A stretch of DNA of 39,529 nt, taken from NCBI GenBank assembly GCA_002490635.1, contig DKUJ01000002.1, positions 1 through 39,529 of the forward strand. Direction: 5' to 3'. The stretch comes from Porphyromonadaceae bacterium UBA7207. Lineage in GTDB: Bacteria > Bacteroidota > Bacteroidia > Bacteroidales > Muribaculaceae. The stretch's first letter is position 1. Each line of letters opens with the position of its first letter. The notes under the pieces were generated by a model. It did no database searches and was not told where the DNA came from. It was given only the letters and a program-made list of their open reading frames with translations. The position numbers were made by a program, and so were the translations under genes. This document shows, piece by piece, positions 24,079 through 31,432 of this stretch.

Positions 24079-25270
24079 AGCTTAGAAAGCGGTAGCCCGA
24101 ATCCAGAGCATGGGCATAGAGACAGCGCCAGCTGTCGCCGATGAGTGCCGATACAAGCAGCAGCAAAGTCGATTTGGGCTGGTGGAAATTGGTGATGACC
24201 GTATCGACTATCCTGTACCGGAAGCCGGGTGCTATTATAATCCGGGTGCGTGCACGCAGGGTGTCTTCGCCCTGCTCCTCCAGATAATCAATTATCGCCT
24301 CAAGCGCATCCATAGTATCCGGCTCACTGTCGCATGAGCCGTATGGTGCCCACTGCCACACTTCGCCGGACCATTTGCCCTCGAGGATGTCGCGACCTAT
24401 ATAGTACAGGCTCTCTATTGTGCGCACCGATGTGGTACCGACTGCCACCACCGGCCTGCGGTTTTTCAATTGCTCCACAAGCCTCAGGATAAATTTCCTC
24501 TCCACCTCTATGAATTCGCTATGCATGGGATGGCCGCCCATTGTGTCCGACTTGACCGGCTGGAATGTACCGGCACCCACATGCAATGTCACGTCGGCTC
24601 GTTCGATTCCGGCATCGGCCAGGCGCTGCAGCAGAGAATCTGTGAAGTGCAGACCGGCTGTAGGCGCGGCTACCGAGCCTTCGTAATTGCTGAATACTGT
24701 CTGGTAGTCGTCGTTGTCGGTAGTCTCGGAAGAGCGGTTGAGATATGGCGGAATAGGGATACGACCCGCTGTGGCCAGCACCTCGGAAAAAGAGAGGGAG
24801 GCCGGAGACCAACGGAATTCTATCACCCCCTGTTCGGAAGTGCGGAATGCCTCGAGCAGCACCTCGCAACCGCCGGCTGCCGCACGCATCTCGACGGGGC
24901 CGTCCTTCCAGCGTTTGGAATTACCGACAAGGCAGTGCCATGTGCATGAGCCTGTTGCGCCGAAATTACTCTCGTAGTCGGCAGGTTTTTCGGGTTCCAG
25001 ACAGAAAATCTCCACCCTTGCGCCCGATGGTTTGCGCATTTCCAGACGCGCCCGCACCACTTTGGTGTTATTGACAACCAATAACGATTCGGGAGCAAGC
25101 AGCGAAGGGAGGTCGGAAAAGACGCGGTCGGCCACAGAGTTGTCGCGGACGCTGTAGCACAAAAGCTTGCATGCGTCGCGCTGCCGGAGAGGATATTTGG
25201 CTATTCGCTCTTCGGGCAAAGGATAGTCGAAGGCGTCGATACTTATGTCGCGAGGATCGTTCGCTGTCAT
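24050..25270 (-). CDS. queA: S-adenosylmethionine:tRNA ribosyltransferase-isomerase
   Basis: QueA transfers and rearranges the ribosyl group of SAM onto 7-aminomethyl-7-deazaguanine at wobble position 34, giving epoxyqueuosine. The 406 residues begin with 'FDYPLPEERIAKYPLRQRD' and contain 'VAAPTAGLHFTDSLL', 'VTLHVGAGTFQPV' and 'MHSEFIEV', all QueA hallmarks. It is longer than the E. coli enzyme (356), with extra residues in the middle, as is common in Bacteroidota. Its start overlaps the lptB stop by 4 bases. The queuosine pathway is otherwise absent from the window. Confidence 0.96.
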   Translation of the reverse strand: MTANDPRDISIDAFDYPLPEERIAKYPLRQRDACKLLCYSVRDNSVADRVFSDLPSLLAPESLLVVNNTKVVRARLEMRKPSGARVEIFCLEPEKPADYESNFGATGSCTWHCLVGNSKRWKDGPVEMRAAAGGCEVLLEAFRTSEQGVIEFRWSPASLSFSEVLATAGRIPIPPYLNRSSETTDNDDYQTVFSNYEGSVAAPTAGLHFTDSLLQRLADAGIERADVTLHVGAGTFQPVKSDTMGGHPMHSEFIEVERKFILRLVEQLKNRRPVVAVGTTSVRTIESLYYIGRDILEGKWSGEVWQWAPYGSCDSEPDTMDALEAIIDYLEEQGEDTLRARTRIIIAPGFRYRIVDTVITNFHQPKSTLLLLVSALIGDSWRCLYAHALDSGYRFLSYGDACLFSR

Positions 25271-26178
25271 TGCAGATCGGAACTGTCGAGTTTTTTACGG
25301 TAGAACACGAAGTCGCGTCCCAGATATTTTTCCCTGACCACGGGATTGGTGGCAAGCTCCTCGGATGTGCCCTGGAAGAGTATCCGCCCCTCGAAGAGAA
25401 GGTACGCACGGTCGGTGATGCGCAGTGTCTCCTGGGCATTATGGTCGGTTATGAGAATACCTATATTTTTATCCTTTAGCTTGTAGACAATGCTTTGAAT
25501 ATCTTCCACCGCAATAGGGTCGACACCGGCGAAAGGCTCGTCGAGCATTATGAACTTCGGGTTTATCGCCAGGCAACGGGCAATCTCGGTGCGGCGGCGT
25601 TCGCCTCCCGAAAGCTGGTCGCCGAGGTTGCGGCGCACTTTCTCCAGACGGAACTCTGCGATAAGGCTCTCGAGCTTGTCGCGCTGCTCCTCGGCTGTCA
25701 TGGAAGTCATCTGGAGCACCGCACGTATATTGTCCTCCACACTGAGCTTGCGGAACACCGATGCCTCCTGGGCGAGATAGCCGATGCCGTTCTGCGCACG
25801 CTTGTAGACCGGAAATTTCGTGATATCGAGGTCGTTGAGAAATATGCGCCCTTCATTTGGCTGCACAAGCCCTACGGTCATATAGAATGTCGTGGTCTTG
25901 CCGGCACCGTTCGGCCCGAGCAAGCCGACAATCTCTCCCTGGGTGACATCGATGGATACATGGTTGGCTACAGTGCGTTTGCCATATTTTTTCACCAGAT
26001 TGTCGGTGCGGAGCACCATCCTGCCGTCGGCATCGGCACGCCGTCCGGCATCGGAATCGGATGAAGGACAGGCGACAGCGTCGTCCTCGGACACCATGTC
26101 CACCACAACAGCTTCGGCGAACGGCTCGGCCACCTCCGGCTCACGCCGCGAACCTCCTTTAAGGCCAACGATTCCCAT
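25267..26178 (-). CDS. lptB: LPS export ABC transporter ATP-binding protein LptB
   Basis: LptB powers extraction of LPS from the inner membrane with LptFG. The core (from residue 54) has Walker A 'GPNGAGKTTT', the LptB-type 'GIGYLAQEASVFRKLSVEDN' Q-loop region, signature 'LSGGERRRTEIARCL', Walker B 'FIMLDEPFAGVDP' and H-loop 'ITDHN'. A typical LptB has about 240 residues; this frame gives 303 because of a 53-residue acidic N-terminal extension. If that is not translated, the start is the ATG at 26019. The long form leaves only 5 bases to udk, matching the tight operon. The gene overlaps queA by 4 bases. Confidence 0.92.
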   Translation of the reverse strand: MGIVGLKGGSRREPEVAEPFAEAVVVDMVSEDDAVACPSSDSDAGRRADADGRMVLRTDNLVKKYGKRTVANHVSIDVTQGEIVGLLGPNGAGKTTTFYMTVGLVQPNEGRIFLNDLDITKFPVYKRAQNGIGYLAQEASVFRKLSVEDNIRAVLQMTSMTAEEQRDKLESLIAEFRLEKVRRNLGDQLSGGERRRTEIARCLAINPKFIMLDEPFAGVDPIAVEDIQSIVYKLKDKNIGILITDHNAQETLRITDRAYLLFEGRILFQGTSEELATNPVVREKYLGRDFVFYRKKLDSSDLQ

Positions 26179-26183
26179 AAGAG

Positions 26184-26834
26184 TCAGAGGGAGATGTCGG
26201 TCATCGCCATGCCGCGGGAATGACCGCGGTGCAGGCGGCTCTCGATGTAGTCGGTAAGCAGGTTTATGGCCACGATATTGCTTCCTCCCTGGGGAACGAT
26301 GAGGTCGGCATATCGCTTGGAAGGTTCTATATACTGGCAGTGCATGGGCTTAAGAACCTCCTGGTAGCGGTTGATCACAATCTCGGGAGTACGCCCACGC
26401 TCAATGCAGTCGCGGGCAATCACACGTATGAGGCGGTCGTCGGGGTCGGCGTCGACAAACACCTTGATGTCGAGCATCTCGCGTATTGTCGGGTCGGTGA
26501 GAACGAGAATCCCCTCCACAATAACCACATCATTGGGGTGCACTTCCACTGTCTCTTCCTGGCGTGTGCAGGTGAGATAGGAATAGGTGGGCATATTCAC
26601 CGTCTTACCCTCCTTGAGCTGCTTGAGATGGTCGACCAGAAGCGACCATTCAATGGCGTCAGGTTCGTCGAAATTGATTTTGGAGCGTTCCTCCGGCGGC
26701 ACATGGCTGGAATCCTTGTAGTAAGAATCCTGAGGCATTACAGCTACTTCACCGGCCGGAAGGCTGTTGATTATCTTATTGACAACGGTGGTCTTTCCCG
26801 AGCCGGTTCCACCGGCGATTCCTATGACTAACAT
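26184..26834 (-). CDS. udk: Uridine kinase
   Basis: This enzyme phosphorylates uridine and cytidine to UMP and CMP in pyrimidine salvage. The 216 residues have the P-loop GGTGSGKT (8-15), 'MPQDSYYKD' (33-41), 'FDEPDAIEW' (55-63), 'VIVEGILVL' and 'VFVDADPDDRLIRVIARD' with the family's arginine-rich lid. It is the first gene of the minus-strand operon. A weak promoter-like TAATTTCG (26869-26862) lies upstream, one base off the -7 consensus, just past the terminator of the hexosaminidase operon. Confidence 0.96.
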   Translation of the reverse strand: MLVIGIAGGTGSGKTTVVNKIINSLPAGEVAVMPQDSYYKDSSHVPPEERSKINFDEPDAIEWSLLVDHLKQLKEGKTVNMPTYSYLTCTRQEETVEVHPNDVVIVEGILVLTDPTIREMLDIKVFVDADPDDRLIRVIARDCIERGRTPEIVINRYQEVLKPMHCQYIEPSKRYADLIVPQGGSNIVAINLLTDYIESRLHRGHSRGMAMTDISL

Positions 26835-26891
26835 TTAGAGATTGTGGAGGTGTTACGACTGCGAAATTACAATTTTTCCCGCAACCGGCCA

Positions 26892-26927
26892 ACAAAAAGG
26901 CTGCCTCCGGTCGGCGGAGACAGCCTT
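26892..26927 (-). terminator. Intrinsic terminator of the greA-to-hexosaminidase operon
   Basis: The arms 26897-26909 and 26915-26927 (13 bases, one mismatch, 5-base loop) form a strong stem. Read on the minus strand it is followed by TTTTTGTTGG. It starts 36 bases after the stop of the hexosaminidase gene and insulates udk from it. Confidence 0.85.
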
Positions 26928-26963
26928 AAGCCCTGCTGCAGGGACTTGTTATTGTTTCCTTTG

Positions 26964-29186
26964 TCAGCGCTTGAGCACGGTCACAACCGATGGCTGGCCA
27001 TGAACCCACTGGCGGACACGTATCTGGCCGCCAGCAGGAATATCGATGTCGACAGGTTGTCCGGCCTCGATTGCAGGGCTGTCGGCCTTGGGGTTGGTTC
27101 CGTCGGTGGTGTACCGTATGTCGGCCTCTGTATAGCTGCTGTTCACCATCAGCCGGCCGTCAGCGGTTATCACCGCTCCGGGCTGCCGAACATGGAAAGC
27201 ATATCCGTCGGCATCCCATCGCGCGGTTTCTCCATCGATTATACTGTTGAATGTAGCCTCGCTATAGGTGGGTGCGGTGTTCCAGGCACGCTCGGCAAGT
27301 CCGGCCATCTTGGGAAGCAGCATTACCTCCAGATCGCGCGGGCCGCGGATGGTTTCCGCGAAAACCTGGCCCTGGATGCCCTTGGGCATTCCCTGGCTCA
27401 TAAGCTGCGAAGGCGTGCCGGCAAGGGCGTCGAACTCATCGACATATCCACCCCACGAAAGACCGCGTTCGTCGGGATGAGGGCTGTAGCACATATCCAG
27501 ATAGAAATGGTCCACATTACTGAGAATCACGGGGAAACCGTCGCGATAGATATCGTCCACCACTCCGGCCTGCCCCTGGTGAGGCAATGTGCTCCAGCAG
27601 TTCACCGAATACATCAGAGGACGCAGGGTGTCGGTATAGGCCTTCGGGTGGCGCAGCGCCACTTCCTGCCAGCCGCTCACTCCGACTCCTTTGGAGGCAA
27701 TATATCGGGCCACACGTTCCACGAAATATGCATGCACTGCCTTCTGATCGGGCAGATTGTTCTCGGCCATGAGCCTGCGCACGGCATCGCTGCCGTCCCA
27801 GCAATGGCGGGGCACCTCATCGCCACCGATATGGATTGCCTTGAGGGGAACTCCGGCCATCCCGTACAGAGCCACCAGTTCGTCCACCACCTTTTCCATG
27901 AAACGGTAGGTTCCGTCGAGCGCGGGATTCATCACATTATCGTGGAAGGCCTGCGCGGAAGTGTACTTGGAGGTGTCTCCCGGCTCGGTCATGCGGAACT
28001 CTTCGCGGCCAGCCATAGCCTTGATGGCAGCGCGGGCATGCCCCGGCGATTCTATCTCGGGAATCACAGTTATGCCGAGTCCGTTGGCATAGCGCACTAT
28101 ATCCACAAACTCATCGGTGTTTATGAAGCCGTTGGCAGTTCCCTGCACGGCATCGGGATTGCCGTTACCCGCAAAAATCTGCGGCAGGAAACTTTCGTTG
28201 CCCGTGGGCGCATAACCACGGCGCGAACCCATGTCGGTGAGTTCGGGCAGGCTGCGGACCTGCAGGCGCCATGCCTCGTCGTCGGTTATGTGGAAGTGAA
28301 AAACATTCAGACCATAGACAGCCATCAGGTCGAGCACGCGCTTTATCTCTTCGGGACGCTGGAAATTACGCGCTATGTCCACCATCAGTCCGCGGTATTC
28401 CAGATCGGGAGCGTCGTGGATTTCCGCAGCAGGCATTGTGCGCTCGCCATCGCCCCAGAAGTGCCGCAGACGCATGCCCAGGCGCTTCCACTGGCTGCTG
28501 TCGGCGGTAAGGGTGATTTTGCCTTCGGCCACAGTGATGCTGTAGCTTTCGCCGGCGATGCTGTCGGGAGCCTTGAATTCAATCGTGGAAGGATTCACCC
28601 ATGTCTCGCCACCTGTGAGGGTGACTTTCTTGAACGAGGGAACGACTTCATAGACAGAAGGTACGGCTGCATCGGCTGTAAGTTCGGCATTGCGGCGGTA
28701 GATGTCCTCAGCCAGTGGCGCGGCGGCGAGGGCGACGGAATCGTCAAGCAGGTCGAACCGCCTGAAATCCACATCGAAAGTGCCGCCGTTGCGTCCAATA
28801 CCATGCACTCCATCGGGGCTATAGCACACCGACCGCATGCGTCCACGGGTCAGGATGCGGATTTCGACCGTGTCGCTTACGGCATCGGACAGTCGTGGCG
28901 ATGCAATGGTATAATATCCGGGCACAATCTCGACAAGAGTATCGGCCGGATTCTCCATCTCCATTTGCCGCGCGAACATATTGAAGGCCAGCCTAGACAT
29001 GCTGTCCGGCATACCCCACACGCGGAATGTCTGCACATATTGTGCCGGCTCACCGGGCAATGTCCGCACCGTTTCCGACGACCATTCCACTCGTGGCAAC
29101 GGCGTGTTTCCGGCATTGTCCGAAGCGCACGCACCGGCAATGGCGCAAAGAGCCGCGGGTGCTATAACTGTCAGAAGATTTTTCAT
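26964..29186 (-). CDS. Glycoside hydrolase family 20 beta-N-acetylhexosaminidase
   Basis: This 740-residue lipoprotein (lipobox AIAGAC, C20) removes terminal GlcNAc or GalNAc by substrate-assisted catalysis. Residues 30-170 are an extra N-terminal region. A GH20b-like domain (about 180-255) then precedes the GH20 barrel: 'YRGLMVDIARNFQ' (264-276), 'NVFHFHITDDEAWRLQV' (294-310), 'VIPEIESPGHA' (374-384) and the catalytic pair D456-E457 in 'IHIGGDEVP'. The end ('IRYTTDGTNPKADSP') is a chitobiase/Fn3-like C-terminal domain. It likely acts on mucin glycans or chitin-type sugars at the surface or in the periplasm. It follows the thioredoxin-like gene by 18 bases and is the last gene before the terminator. 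Confidence 0.95.
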   Translation of the reverse strand: MKNLLTVIAPAALCAIAGACASDNAGNTPLPRVEWSSETVRTLPGEPAQYVQTFRVWGMPDSMSRLAFNMFARQMEMENPADTLVEIVPGYYTIASPRLSDAVSDTVEIRILTRGRMRSVCYSPDGVHGIGRNGGTFDVDFRRFDLLDDSVALAAAPLAEDIYRRNAELTADAAVPSVYEVVPSFKKVTLTGGETWVNPSTIEFKAPDSIAGESYSITVAEGKITLTADSSQWKRLGMRLRHFWGDGERTMPAAEIHDAPDLEYRGLMVDIARNFQRPEEIKRVLDLMAVYGLNVFHFHITDDEAWRLQVRSLPELTDMGSRRGYAPTGNESFLPQIFAGNGNPDAVQGTANGFINTDEFVDIVRYANGLGITVIPEIESPGHARAAIKAMAGREEFRMTEPGDTSKYTSAQAFHDNVMNPALDGTYRFMEKVVDELVALYGMAGVPLKAIHIGGDEVPRHCWDGSDAVRRLMAENNLPDQKAVHAYFVERVARYIASKGVGVSGWQEVALRHPKAYTDTLRPLMYSVNCWSTLPHQGQAGVVDDIYRDGFPVILSNVDHFYLDMCYSPHPDERGLSWGGYVDEFDALAGTPSQLMSQGMPKGIQGQVFAETIRGPRDLEVMLLPKMAGLAERAWNTAPTYSEATFNSIIDGETARWDADGYAFHVRQPGAVITADGRLMVNSSYTEADIRYTTDGTNPKADSPAIEAGQPVDIDIPAGGQIRVRQWVHGQPSVVTVLKR

Positions 29187-29204
29187 GGTAAGGAAGGTTT
29201 ATGG

Positions 29205-30284
29205 TCAGAAATACCGTGCCACAGAGCTCTCCAGCTCCTCGGGATTGACCACCCGCTTGCCGATGTCGCCGTTGCGGTCGATGATATATGTCATTGGCAA
29301 CGCTCCGACATTGTATGAGGCGAGCGCCGTTTCTCCGTCGACAGGCGAATTCCACACCGTTATCCACGGCAGATTGGCAGCGGCGTTCTTCCATGCCACC
29401 TCATCACTGTCGAATGCCAGCTGGTATATTTCCAGCCCGCGTTCGTGATAGCGACTGTAGAGCTCGTTGAGCATGGCATTATATGCCGGACTCTGGGGAA
29501 GCTCATATGCGGTGAAGTTCAGAAGCACAATCTTGCCCTGCGATGCCACCGAGTCGAGCGAATGCTCGCGGCCAGCATAGTCATAGCGCACTATGTTTAT
29601 GTGTCCGGTCGCAGGCACTTCCACCACAGTGTCGGCCGCAGCCGCATCACCCTGGGGGCGGCGTCCGGCAAAATATGCCTGCCTGAGTGCGGCGCCACGG
29701 GGATCATCGGGAAGATATTGCGCGAATACCTGGGCGGCGGCACCATAGACGCGGTTGCCGAAGCTCTCGGCGGAATCGAACAGCGGCATGCCATCCACGG
29801 TCTTGCTTACTATGTAGTAAGCCACAATACCGGTAGTGTCGGCGGTTATTGTCTGCACCAGACTGCGCTGCAGTGCCATACGGTCGCCACCGGCGGCAAT
29901 CATGCTGTCGACACGGCAGAACGCTTCGGCTGCAGGAGTGCCTGCAACGCATGCAAGCCCGAAATTTCCATAGCAGGCATTGACGGTTATGTCGTCGACC
30001 GAATCAACAGGGAAAAACACCGAGCCATGGCCTGCGATTGTGAGGCGCATGATTTCCGGATAGGAGGCAGGCTTGGGCGAAACATAGCCGAAAGAACCGT
30101 CGGCCTCGAGCGCCAGGGAGTCCACCAGCATCCAGCGTCCGTTGCTGAAATACTCGAGTGCTATTTTTGTTCCCTGCGGAGCACCGTCCACAGCGCCGTC
30201 CACACTCCATCCGGCAGGTACTGAACAGCTGCCGGCAGCAAGAGCCAGCGCTGCGAGCAGAGGATATGTCTTTTTCATTGTCAT
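29205..30284 (-). CDS. TlpA/AhpC-like thioredoxin-fold lipoprotein lacking CxxC
   Basis: This 359-residue lipoprotein has lipobox LAAGSC (C20). The N-terminal part (about 25-110) resembles the DUF4369 domain that often precedes TlpA-like folds in Bacteroidota. A helical middle section is followed by a thioredoxin-like C-terminal domain: 'GKIVLLNFTAYELPQSPAYN' (250-269), 'LEIYQLAFDSDEVAWKN' (284-300), cis-proline P330 in 'GALPMTYIIDRNGD'. At the position of the CxxC there is 'AYELPQS', without cysteine, so it is unlikely to be a disulfide oxidoreductase. The ATG overlaps the HIT stop as ATGA; a second ATG is at 30278. Confidence 0.85.
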   Translation of the reverse strand: MTMKKTYPLLAALALAAGSCSVPAGWSVDGAVDGAPQGTKIALEYFSNGRWMLVDSLALEADGSFGYVSPKPASYPEIMRLTIAGHGSVFFPVDSVDDITVNACYGNFGLACVAGTPAAEAFCRVDSMIAAGGDRMALQRSLVQTITADTTGIVAYYIVSKTVDGMPLFDSAESFGNRVYGAAAQVFAQYLPDDPRGAALRQAYFAGRRPQGDAAAADTVVEVPATGHINIVRYDYAGREHSLDSVASQGKIVLLNFTAYELPQSPAYNAMLNELYSRYHERGLEIYQLAFDSDEVAWKNAAANLPWITVWNSPVDGETALASYNVGALPMTYIIDRNGDIGKRVVNPEELESSVARYF

Positions 30285-30676
30285 TCGAACTGTCGGGATA
30301 TGCTTTCCGCGATTTCCGCCATTCGGTCGGCCTCGGGGCTTAGATGCTTGCCGCGGAAATCCATATCGCTTTCCTTATTTATAGGCACCAGATGTATGTG
30401 GGCGTGAGGTACCTCAAGACCTATCACAGCCACACCGACACGCTTGCAAGGAATAGCCTTGCCGATGGCGGCGGCGACACGCTTGGCAAAAAGCTGCAGG
30501 TCGGCGTATTCGCTGTCGCTGAGGTCGAATATGTAGTCCACCTCGCGTTTGGGCACAACAAGAGTGTGACCCTCGGCAAGCGGACTGATGTCCAGAAAGG
30601 CGTAGTGGCGGTCGTCTTCGGCGATACGGTACGAAGGAATCTCGCCGGCGATGATTTTGGAAAATATCGAAGCCAT
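30281..30676 (-). CDS. HIT family protein (HinT-like)
   Basis: The 131 residues have the histidine triad 'HAHIHLVP' (H91, H93, H95) and the N-terminal 'IFSKIIAGEIPSYRIAED' of HinT-like purine nucleoside phosphoramidases. These hydrolyse AMP-lysine or related adenylates and are general housekeeping enzymes. The gene lies 36 bases after greA and overlaps the thioredoxin-like gene by 4 bases, all in one minus-strand operon. Confidence 0.93.
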   Translation of the reverse strand: MASIFSKIIAGEIPSYRIAEDDRHYAFLDISPLAEGHTLVVPKREVDYIFDLSDSEYADLQLFAKRVAAAIGKAIPCKRVGVAVIGLEVPHAHIHLVPINKESDMDFRGKHLSPEADRMAEIAESISRQFE

Positions 30677-30712
30677 GGCAGTTCTCGTTGATTGTCGGAA
30701 TTGTTATGTATT

Positions 30713-31183
30713 TCAGATACTTATTTCCAGAATCTCGAAGCGCACCTTGCCGGCCGGCACCTGGATTTCCACCACATCGCCCACCTTGTGGCCCAGAAGT
30801 CCGTTGGCGATAGGTGTGGAGATGGCAATCTTCTTTGCCTTCATGTCGGCCTCGGAGTCGGCCACAATGGTGTACTCCAGTTCGGTGTTGCGGTCCAGAT
30901 TGCGGATACGCACTTTATTGAGCAGCTGCACTTCGGAGGTGCCCAGCTTGGATTCGTCGATTATACGGGCGCTGGCCACAATTTCCTTGAGCTGTGCTAT
31001 TTTCATTTCCAGCATTCCCTGAGCCTCTTTGGCGGCATCGTATTCGGCGTTCTCGCTAAGGTCGCCCTTGTCGCGGGCCTCGGCAATCGCACGGCTGATG
31101 CGCGGACGCTCCACACTTTCCATTTCGGCGAGCTCGGCCATCTTGCGGTCGTAGCCCTCTTTGGTCATATAGGTTATAGCCAT
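30713..31183 (-). CDS. greA: Transcription elongation factor GreA
   Basis: GreA enters the RNA polymerase secondary channel and stimulates cleavage of backtracked transcripts. From the ATG at 31183 it has 156 residues: an N-terminal coiled coil with the catalytic acidic tip D41 and E44 in 'GDLSENAEYD', and a C-terminal FKBP-like domain ending 'GKVRFEILEISI'. The length is standard (about 158). An upstream ATG at 31291 would add 36 unlike residues and run through the leader hairpin, so it is rejected. The leader contains a terminator-like hairpin and a palindrome. It is the first gene of an operon with the HIT gene. Confidence 0.96.
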   Translation of the reverse strand: MAITYMTKEGYDRKMAELAEMESVERPRISRAIAEARDKGDLSENAEYDAAKEAQGMLEMKIAQLKEIVASARIIDESKLGTSEVQLLNKVRIRNLDRNTELEYTIVADSEADMKAKKIAISTPIANGLLGHKVGDVVEIQVPAGKVRFEILEISI

Positions 31184-31204
31184 AGTCGTTTTTTGGTTTT
31201 TCAG

Positions 31205-31243
31205 AATATAAAAAAATAAACTCCGGCCGCAAACTGCGGTCGG
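31205..31243 (-). terminator. Terminator-like hairpin in the greA leader (putative attenuator)
   Basis: Arms at 31223-31231 and 31235-31243 form an 8-of-9 bp GC-rich stem with a 3-base loop. Read on the minus strand it runs into AGTTTATTTTTTTATA. It lies between the greA promoter (31310-31344) and the greA ATG (31183). No gene upstream on the same strand needs ending, which points to early termination of greA transcripts. Confidence 0.6.
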
Positions 31244-31272
31244 GTTTGTCGTCGCTGAGTCATTACAGGCTA

Positions 31273-31288
31273 CATGGCTTAAGCCATG
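31273..31288. repeat. 16-bp perfect palindrome in the greA leader
   Basis: CATGGCTTAAGCCATG is a perfect palindrome, about 22 bases downstream of the greA -7 element. It may be an operator or a second leader hairpin; no regulator is identified. Confidence 0.5.
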
Positions 31289-31309
31289 CATGCATCATTT
31301 TCGGTACGG

Positions 31310-31344
31310 CAAAGATACGCCCAATTTTCGGACGTGTGCCCAAA
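31310..31344 (-). promoter_or_regulatory. Promoter of the greA operon
   Basis: On the minus strand TTTG (31344-31341) is followed by 23 bases and TATCTTTG (31317-31310). The -7 element is a perfect match; the spacing is at the long end of the usual range. The predicted leader is about 120 bases. Confidence 0.6.
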
Positions 31345-31392
31345 GGCTGCATTAATATATGTTAAATACCGGAGTCTACCACAAGCATCCGC

Positions 31393-31423
31393 TTCGCAGG
31401 CGTGCCGGATAATGCTAATTTTG
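31393..31423 (+). promoter_or_regulatory. Promoter immediately upstream of recQ
   Basis: TTCG (31393-31396; one base off TTTG), 19 bases, then TAATTTTG (31416-31423). The -7 element ends 9 bases before the ATG at 31433, so the transcript would have a leader of only a few bases. Confidence 0.65.
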
Positions 31424-31432
31424 CATATTGAA

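Noticed and set aside
26141..26160. AAAGGAGG Shine-Dalgarno-like sequence followed by GTG near the lptB start
   Set aside because: The GTG is out of frame with lptB, and Bacteroidota rarely rely on such sites. It is probably a chance codon run.
26844..29318. Long plus-strand open frame of about 824 codons
   Set aside because: It lies opposite the hexosaminidase gene, which has full GH20 motifs and a signal peptide. The plus-strand product has no recognisable domain and is a GC-rich antisense shadow.
31286..31432. Forty-nine-codon N-terminal extension of RecQ
   Set aside because: It contains the recQ promoter and most of the divergent greA control region, and the extra residues match no RecQ feature.
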